DNA of 64,000 nt from Amanita rubescens (Eukaryota; Basidiomycota; Agaricomycetes; Agaricales; Amanitaceae), in the NCBI GenBank assembly GCA_015039365.1, contig WION01000231.1, forward strand, positions 1 through 64,000. The letters are read 5' to 3'. This document shows positions 56,958 to 64,000 of this stretch, in pieces. How positions within the stretch are numbered: position 1 is the first letter of the stretch; each line of letters begins with the position of its first letter. The position numbers and the translations under genes are program-made. The notes beneath the pieces are model-generated. The model searched no databases. It was given only the letters and a program-made list of their open reading frames with translations, and was not told the DNA's origin.

Positions 56958-57185
56958 TTCTCAAAAAGGAGTGTTCTTTGAATAAAAGAAATAGAGACCT
57001 GTAGTAGGTTGAGAGATGAAGTACTAAGTGCGAAAAAGAAAACGGGAGGCTGCTGCGAAGTGACCGAGCTGCTCTGACTGCGAGGTGGCTGGGAGAGAAA
57101 AAGGTGATGGCACAGCCACCTCGCCTTCTCACCCGTAGACTACATTCTACGCTCGCCTCATGCCTCGGCTCGCTTAGAACTACCA

Positions 57186-58646
57186 ACTTCTTCGACCTCA
57201 TGAATCGCGCCGACTCTCCGCTTCAGGTACAATCAGGTTCGTTTGATGGAGAACCAGCGATTCCATATTGTCTTTCAGGAGCTCGGAACCGTATAACAAT
57301 TGTGATGCGTAAAGAAATAGTTACTGACAAGGGAAATCCAGTCATATAACAGATCTATCATATTCGAAGGTTTCAGGAGGCGGACGAAAAATATCAGGGT
57401 CATTTTGAATATTGATTAGCTTTTCAGGCTTTTCAATCCGACCCGTGCACTCTTCGCTGGTCACTGCCCTTGCGGATTCCCAGTTGACCAGCTCGGCTAT
57501 CCAGTTGCCGCTGATATCCTTCCTGAACACAGTTTTTTTTAAGTTGGGTTCTCTATGCCCAACAGTAAGCAACTAGTTCCAACGGGACGTCAAACCTCAT
57601 ACAGAAGCAGTAGACAAAACTGGTGCTTGTACCGAGTTTGTGCCTCGTTCATGAGCACATAGGCTCTTTCTTGCGACAAATTTTCGGTTAGTGAACCGAA
57701 CGGAACGCCCATGTAGGGCATGATGAGGTAATAATATTGTGTGCCTTTTGGGCCGCTGAGTGCACAGCCGTGTAATTGGTTGACGTTTTGCAGATGCGAC
57801 CGTTCCGATCTGACCTTGACCGTCGTCATGCCTTGCCTTCCCGTGTAGATTATTTTGACGGCCGCGGGCAAGCCGTCAATTTGGTCCCTCAGATGATAGA
57901 CGATGCCAGAGTTTTCGTAGCGGACGGGATTAGGTATTATACTTCTCAGGGCGACGATAAGTTGCTCCTTAGTAGCACGTTTGCGTATAACCTGTGTAGT
58001 TCCGCCAGCAGTGCTCATCTTGCCAGGTGGATTCAAGTTGAACTTGCAATCATCGTACTTATGCATGGAGAACGACTTACAGAGTTGCTTAGAGAACTCC
58101 TGGAGCCGTGTTCCTGCACAGCTGTGCTAGTGGACTGTTCGTATCGACCCGATCGTTTCTTATTATTTAAGCCAACGAAAGTTTGAAACGGCGCGGAAGA
58201 GATTATAATGAAGAACGCACTGCGATCTCAGGATCATGGTGTGCAGCGTTGATTGGCGTCACGAAGGTAGCACCAAAAACGAAGAACGCGAGGGTAAAAG
58301 TTACGAGTCGCATCGCAGAATGGATAGGATAGTACGTCTGAAGAGGGAAGTGCCAGAGGACAGGCCTGGAGATTCATTCCTCCGGCCAAATATGTACATC
58401 TGATAAAGTTTGAAGGTCTCCGTTTTACATGATCATCAGCGGGTGTGGCAACCAGGAGACCTTGCGCAACCACAGCAATTGCTCCACACAGATTCAGGAA
58501 TTTTTTTGCAGATGTACCCCGAACACCACCAAGGGTAGTAGTAATACTAGTTTTCAGTTGCCTCTGTTGGATTTTATATGATTACGGAGGGCTAGTACGG
58601 ATAGTTACAGTCGGATGAATATACGAGGGCGCACGGGTGAGCGAGC
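57186..58646. repeat. Duplicated unit, copy 1, right part
   Basis: Highly similar to 59030-60492 over its whole length, apart from small indels. It starts with ACTTCTTCGACCT, exactly where copy 2 continues past the point broken by the retrotransposon. Confidence 0.9.
57342..58313 (-). CDS. Secreted kinase-like protein, copy 1
   Basis: Three exons, complement(57342..57552, 57603..58126, 58221..58313), give 275 aa. Exon 1 is a clean signal peptide (MRLVTFTLAFFVFG... with TPINAAHH at the likely cleavage site) ending in a phase-0 intron. The mature part starts with Cys residues (SCAG, LCKS, DDC), then a kinase-like small lobe with GIVYHLRDQIDG, the lysine in AAVKIIYTG, and MPYMGVPFGSL as hinge. 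The C-terminal lobe is short, and ELVNWESA stands where DFG would be, so catalysis is doubtful. The 50-bp intron 57553..57602 removes the frame break between the two long pieces. It could be a secreted effector-like protein, by inference from signal peptide and duplication. Confidence 0.75.
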
Positions 58647-58676
58647 GATGTCGTCAAAGTCCAACTTGCCGCTCGC

Positions 58677-60492
58677 ATCTGTTATTGCGGCGAGTGGTGT
58701 GCAGTTCACTAGATTTCACCAGTTGTAGAGTAGCCTGCATCCAGAAGCAGTGCTTCTATCTCAGAACGAGGCCTGTCCTGCCAGCGTGTTGTCCATTCCA
58801 GGTCATTGGCGCCTCTGACGCAATGCTTTGCTGATTCCTGAATGCAAAGTTCAGTTATTAGCGCGGCACACTGCCTCACTACGGTTGTCAAGGTACCCGC
58901 TCTAAGCAATGCGATAGAGAGGCATAGTTGATATGGTTAGAACGAGAAAATTCCCAATACTACTGCCCAACCGAGATTTGGTTATGCCATGGTTTTGGCC
59001 GTCCGATTGCCTCAATGCAGCCTCATATCCACCACTTCTTCGACCTAATGAATCGCGCCAACTCTCCGCTTCAGGTACTTGAATCAGGTTCGTTTGATGG
59101 AGAACCAGCGATTCCATATCATCTTTCAGAAGCTCGGAATCGTATAACAATTGTGATGTGTAAAGATATAGTTACTGACAAGGGAAATCCAGTCACATAA
59201 CATATTCGAAGGTTTCAGGAGGCGGACGAAAAATCTGAGGGACATTTGGAATATTGATTGGCTTTTCAGGCTTTTCCTGAATCCAACCCATGCAAGGCTC
59301 TTCGCTGGTCACTGCCCTTGCGAATTCCCAGTTGACCAGTTCGGCTATCCAATCGCTGCCGACCTTCCTAAACACAGATTTTTTTAAGTCGGGTTCTCTA
59401 TGCCCAACAGTAAGCAACTAGTTTCAACGGGACGTCAAACCTCTTACAGAAGCAGTAGACAAAACTGGTGCTTGTACCGATCTTGTGCCTGCATCATGAG
59501 CGCACTGGCTCTTTCTTGCGACAAATTTTCGGTTAGTGAACCGAACGGAACGCCCATGTAGGGCATGATGAGGTAATAATATTGTGCGCCTATTTGGCCG
59601 CTGAGTACACAGCCGTGTAATTGTTTGACGTTATGAAGATGCGACCGTTCCGATCTGACCTTGAACGTCGTCACGCCTTGCCTTCCCGTGTAGATTATTT
59701 TGACGGCCGCGGGCCAGCCGTCAATTTGGTCCCTCAGATGATAGATGATGCCAGATTTTTCGTAGCGGACGGGATTAGGTATTATGCTTCTCAGGGCGTC
59801 GAGAAGTTGCTCCCTAGTAGCACGTTTACATATAACCTGTGTAGTTCCGCCAGCAATGCTCATCTTGCCAGGCGGATTCAAGTTGAACTTGCAATCATCG
59901 TACTTCTGCATGGAGAACGACTCACAGAGTTGCTTAGAGAACTCCTGGAGCTGTGGTCCTGCACAGCTGTGCTAGTGGACTGTTCGTATCGACCCGATCG
60001 TTTCTTATTATTTAAGTTTGAAACGGCGCGGAAGAGATTATAATCAAGAACGCACTGCGATCTCAGGATCATGGTGTGCGGCGTTGATTGGCGTCACGAA
60101 GGTAGCACCAAAAACGAAGAACACGAGGGTAAAAGTTATGAGTCGCATCGCAGAATGGATAGGATATTAGGAAGCGTACGTCTGAAGAGGGAAGTGCCAG
60201 AGGACAGGCCTGGAGATTCATAATTCATTCCTCCGGCCAAATATGTACATCTGATGGATTTAAATTGGTTTGAAGGTCTCCGTTTTACATGATCATCAGC
60301 GGGTGTGGCAACCAGGAGACCTTGCGCAACCACAGCAATTGCTCCACACATTTTTTTGCAGATGTACCCCGAACACCATCAAGGGTAGTAATACTAGTTT
60401 TCAGTTGCCTCTGTTGGATTTTATATGATTACGGAGGGTTACGGATAGTTACAGTCGGATGAATATACGGGTGCACGGGTGAGCGAGCGATG
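58677..60492. repeat. Duplicated unit, copy 2 (uninterrupted)
   Basis: It carries, without a break, what copy 1 has split between 43261-43620 and 57186-58646. It is the reference that shows where the retrotransposon went in. Confidence 0.9.
59193..60148 (-). CDS. Secreted kinase-like protein, copy 2
   Basis: Three exons, complement(59193..59397, 59448..59971, 60056..60148), give 273 aa. Exons 1 and 2 have exactly the same lengths as in copy 1 (93 and 524 nt). The signal peptide, cysteines, AAVKIIYTG and ELVNWE are kept. Scattered replacements (for example Q for H after FSM) and two small in-frame indels in the last exon keep the frame open, so both copies look maintained by selection or are recent. 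Neighbour of copy 1, same strand, in tandem. Confidence 0.75.
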
Positions 60493-60857
60493 TGTCTCGA
60501 ATTGGGGCGAGTTATTATTACTTAGTGATGCAGATTTAAGGCCCGACAGTGGGCGACCAACTGCCAGATTTAAGCACAACATGCAAAGGTGTCTGATAGT
60601 GACAGGATCATACATAAAAGTGTGATTCATACATGTAGCATGCAAACTGCTGCACTTGGGCAGCTCGCTACAATGTGTCTGATATCTACAGCATGAGGTA
60701 CACTGTGTAGCACATGTTGTTTGGTTCGTTCTTCGCCACTTGCCAAAAACATAAGCAGTTGAATTACTAATCACCTGACGATTGTGTTGTCGCACACAGC
60801 TGTTCTCAATTCCCACATTCTGCACTGCTATCTGTGTAACTCCAGCACATTGCCAAC
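60493..60857. other. Intergenic
   Basis: 365 bp between the duplicated unit and the next plus-strand gene, with several CACATGT/ACATGTA-like short words. It holds the promoter of that gene. Confidence 0.4.
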
Positions 60858-63800
60858 ATGCCACCCAAACAGGCACCTTATAAGCCAATCCATTTCTCTC
60901 AGCTCACTGCTGGAAATGTTGATGACCACATCAAGGCTGCCAAAGAGTTTCTTTCCAAATACAAAAAGTGCCCTAGGAGTAAGCGAGGTGACCTGGGAGG
61001 CGAAAGTAGGTTCATTCCAAAATTAACAGCTAGCTGTCATCTATTTTGGGGCATTGATTGGACACTGATCTAATTTTTGGTTGTATAGCCCAGAAAAACC
61101 TGGTTATAATAGCCTTGGAGGACTATACTGAGTATCGCGACAAAGGTAAGATCTGCAACTTTACAAAGCTCAACCACTGATTTCATGCTCGTGCCCTGAA
61201 ACCAGTTGCCAGTGAACAAATGCCACCTGAAGATCCAGATGATCAGAATATGGAGGGGCCTGGAAATGATCAGAGTGCTGGCAACAGAAACCGAGGTGAG
61301 AGCATTCATAGTCGCATTTCTGGGAGAAGTGTTTGTGTTGCACACTACCTGTGGGCATGTGTTTATTTTGCACACAAACCCTGGCTGGGATGTTAGGCTT
61401 GGACACAATGTGCTGAAGTGTTGCATTCATACACATTGGCAAAGTGTCATGTCTGGTTTGGGCACTTCCTCCCTCACATGCCGTTGATTTTGCACACATT
61501 GTGTTAAAGTGTTAAACCCTAACATGTTATGTTGACTGATACACCAAACCAGGTTCAGGACAAAGGGATCCACATGGGGATGGAGGGCTAGGGGCTGGAC
61601 ATGGTGATGGTGGTAGCAACAATGAAGGTGAGAGTCATTTGTCCAAATGCAAGGGGAAGTGTTAGTATTACACACAAGCATGGCTGGAATGTTGGGGCTA
61701 GACACATCCTACTGATGTGCCACATTCATACACCTTTGCAATGTCATGTCTTGTCTGGACACTTCCCAACTCTCATATGTTGATTTTTCACACATTTTGC
61801 TGAAGTATTACATTTACCCTAACATGTCATGCTAACTGGCACATGACCAGACCCAAGAGACCCACAAGGGAATGAAGAAGGGGCCAGAAATGGCACTGAG
61901 GGCAGCAACAATGAAGGTGAGAGTCATTTGTCCAAATGCAAGGGAAGTGTTTGTTTTATGCACTTCACATGGGGAGGTGCTAGTATTGCACACAAGTGCG
62001 AAACATTGGGACTGGACACATTCTACTGATGTGTCACATTCATACATATTTGCAAATGTCATTTGTTTGGACACTTCCCAACACATTGGTTTTGCACACA
62101 TTGTGCAGCTGCTGCAGTATTATATTTATGCACCCTAACATGTCATGCTGACTGGCACATAACCAGACCCAGGTCAAGAACAAAGGGACCCACAGGGGAA
62201 TGCAGAAGAGACCAATGAGGGCAGTAACAATAAAGGTGAGAGTGCTATTTCTGGATCCAAGATGACTTGTGTTTGTTTTGTACACTTCACCTGAAGAGAT
62301 GTCAGTTTTACACACATCACTAAGATGTTGGACCTGGACACATTGTTCCAAGTTGACACATTTACACACATTAACAACCATTGTGTCTGCTTTGAACATT
62401 TCATGTTGATTTTGAACACATTGCACTGAAGTATCAACCTAACATGCCATGCTGACTGGATCACCAGATACAGGTCCAGGACAAAGGGACTCACATGGAG
62501 GTGGAGGGGCTGGGGCTGGAAATGGCAGTGACACAGGTGGGGATAATGAAGGTAAGAAGCATATTTCTGGATACAAGGAGAGGTGTTTGTTTTGCACACT
62601 CCAAATGGAGAGGTGTCAGTCCTGCACACAACCATGGCTGGGATGTTGGACCTAGACACATTTTACTGATATGTCACATTTGGCAACATGAACAAGCTTC
62701 ATGTCTGTTTTGGACACTTCCCCATCCTCACATGTTGTCTTTGCACACACACTGTCCTGATATGTTGGATTGGCACACCCACTTTAAACTTGGGCAATTT
62801 GAACACCTTACTGCTTCAAGTGTGCAGGTCTAACACTTCACCCAACCCACATGTTTAATTTAAACACATTCCAACTTGTGATCTCGTCTAACTTCCATTT
62901 TTATGCAGGTGAGCCAATGGATGAAGACCCTCGCACTCCCTCTGCCGATCAGGACCCCAAGCGAGCCAGTGAGCCACAGGCCCTCTAGTTCCCCCCCACT
63001 GTATTGACCTTCTTAGTGTATACAATTGCTGGGAGGCTGTCTGTCCTCATCGTCAAGGGTTGGGAAAAGGCCTGGCTACCAAAGCGAAAGGAATTTGAAT
63101 CTAGCAGCTATACATCCTCTGCTGAGTCCTACAGGCCTTTGACGAATGCCTCTAGAGCCCTACAGTCTTCTGTTCTGAAGATTTGTAGAGAGGAAGGCAT
63201 AGATCCAGCAATTATTGGGTGGCCACTTATGCCTTCTGGTGAACCTGCGAGTTTGGATGAATTGCGAAAGATCCAGAGTTGGCTACTCGACAATGGCCTT
63301 ATAAACGAGCCTGAAATTGAGGTTGTTGAGAAAGTAGCAACCTCCAAAAGTATGATCTCGCCAAGCCAAGTTTGCTCTTTTAATTGGCTGATTTGGGGCA
63401 TTTGCAGTTCCCAACATTGTAATATTTGACTATGAGCAACGAAAGGGAATACGAATCTCAAAACAAATGTTGAAGGAGGCCCGAGATGATCCCGAGAAAT
63501 GGCCAGGTTGTGTTGAAGTAGGCATGGGGATCATACACCCCCTCTTTTTGAATCATGTTTGTTGGCAATTTATTCCTCTTGTTACTTGGCCATTGATGAC
63601 TTTGCACATAGTTTGGCCTGGAGAAATGTCTTTCTTGCAAGGATGGTCCTCGGGGCAAAAAAAAGGGTAAAAAGGATGACCCAGAGTACCTGACTGGGTG
63701 TGGATGTCCAGTTCGGACTGCAGCACTTGAGCTCTGGCTCACAAAGGTAAATGCACAGAATCCTGCCATTCCTATGCGAGAGGCAGAAGATGGAAAGATA

Positions 63801-64000
63801 AAACGAGAGAATGCCTTCAACCCGACCACCCTGGAATTTATTGAGGGTGGTATTTTAGCTGCATCTGGGCACACAGTTGATTCGCTTCTGCAAAGTGAGA
63901 TAGGTCGCCTGGAACACACAGCGAACTGGGCCATGGATCGCATGGCAAATTTGATGCAGGTGGAAAATCCTGCACATTGCCAGACCATAGCTGGAGTGCT
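60858..64000 (+). CDS. Unknown protein with amplified exon-intron modules, cut by window end
   Basis: Exons 60858..61005, 61089..61145, 61206..61295, 61553..61627, 61851..61916, 62173..62235, 62474..62551, 62909..62968, 63017..63349, 63408..63517, 63612..>64000. The first eight introns (down to 62968) and the ninth are phase 1, so exons 2-8 are symmetric. Exons 4-7 code similar hydrophilic units (QRDPHG..., RDPQGNEEGA..., QRDPQGN..., QRDSHGGGG..., most ending SNNE or DNE). The introns between them are 223-357 bp, far longer than elsewhere in the window, and share blocks such as TTGTTTTGCACAC. The conserved-looking parts are the first 70 residues (HFSQLTAGNVDDHIKAAKEF) and the part from 63017 on, with CLSCKDGP and GCGCPV, perhaps a metal site. 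Family not recognised. Confidence 0.68.

Larger units (their letters stand above)
43621..57185 (-). mobile_element. Tyrosine-recombinase (DIRS/Ngaro-like) retrotransposon, with a nested insertion
   Basis: Read on the minus strand, the element has gag, RT/RNase H and tyrosine recombinase, the order of DIRS-like elements. The ends are set by comparison with the intact duplicate: the host sequence CATATCCACC breaks at 43620 and ACTTCTTCG resumes at about 57186. Without the DNA transposon inside gag, it is about 5.3 kb. RT and recombinase frames are intact with their catalytic residues. Terminal regions are 57185-56958 (5') and 43979-43621 (3'). The 3' region has two perfect short hairpins. I could not prove split direct repeats by eye. 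Confidence 0.82.

Noticed and set aside
57573..57602. A 30-bp intron in the secreted kinase-like gene
   Set aside because: A 50-bp intron (57553-57602) with a better acceptor exists at the same place in both copies.
58066..58080. Loss of a splice acceptor in copy 1 of the secreted kinase-like gene (CAT for CAG relative to copy 2)
   Set aside because: The stretch is exonic in both copies; a longer upstream exon in the same frame (EFSKQLC...) shows it is just a His/Gln change.
63458..63988. A minus-strand frame of 176 residues at the right edge
   Set aside because: The plus strand here has well-spliced coding sequence continuing from 60858; the minus frame is its shadow.

Overview
The window is a piece of a mushroom-forming basidiomycete genome (Agaricomycetes). 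Genes are cut by many 45-60 bp GT-AG introns with CTAAC/CTGAC-like branch points. Typical agaricomycete families are present: TKL kinases, a DUF6534 membrane protein, CorA-like proteins, an NB-ARC/TPR protein, a Crinkler, a DUF6532 protein and a Plavaka-type transposase. All gene models were assembled by hand from reading frames, splice phases and remembered family motifs. No database search was possible.

Layout. 0.3-10 kb: two large low-complexity, coiled-coil genes on the minus strand, with the tiny PMP3 proteolipid gene between them on the plus strand. 11-14 kb: a tandem kinase and pseudokinase pair. 14-20 kb: a conserved hypothetical gene, a small beta-trefoil protease-inhibitor-like gene, and a MOB4/phocein gene with a long acidic tail. 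20.4-23.3 kb: an NLR-type gene with near-identical TPR repeats and almost no CpG. 23.9-28.3 kb: a 12-exon DUF6534 membrane protein and a Crinkler-kinase. 28.9-31.7 kb: an IKS1-like kinase whose frame is broken. 32-41.5 kb: five minus-strand membrane-protein genes, three of them paralogues and one a CorA-like gene with a 2-nt exon. 41.8-42.8 kb: a gene ending in the same J-like module as the gene at 5.4-9.9 kb.

43.3-60.5 kb is a nested structure. A unit of about 1.8 kb carrying a secreted kinase-like gene occurs twice in tandem. One copy is split by a tyrosine-recombinase retrotransposon (43621-57185; gag, RT/RNase H, recombinase). The gag gene of that element is in turn split by an 8.2 kb Plavaka-type DNA transposon (48628-56868). 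The DNA transposon has terminal inverted repeats and a 3-bp target duplication, and removing it restores the gag frame. It carries a 959-aa transposase, a 180-bp minisatellite and a DUF6532 gene. From 60.9 kb to the window end runs a gene built partly of repeated exon-intron modules, all in phase 1; it is cut by the window edge.

Housekeeping or signalling genes (PMP3, MOB4, IKS1) are thus interspersed with fast-evolving families often linked to non-self recognition or secretion (NLR, Crinkler, kinase/pseudokinase, secreted kinase-like proteins) and with mobile DNA. The two best leads are the resolved three-layer insertion and the intact but CpG-depleted NLR gene.
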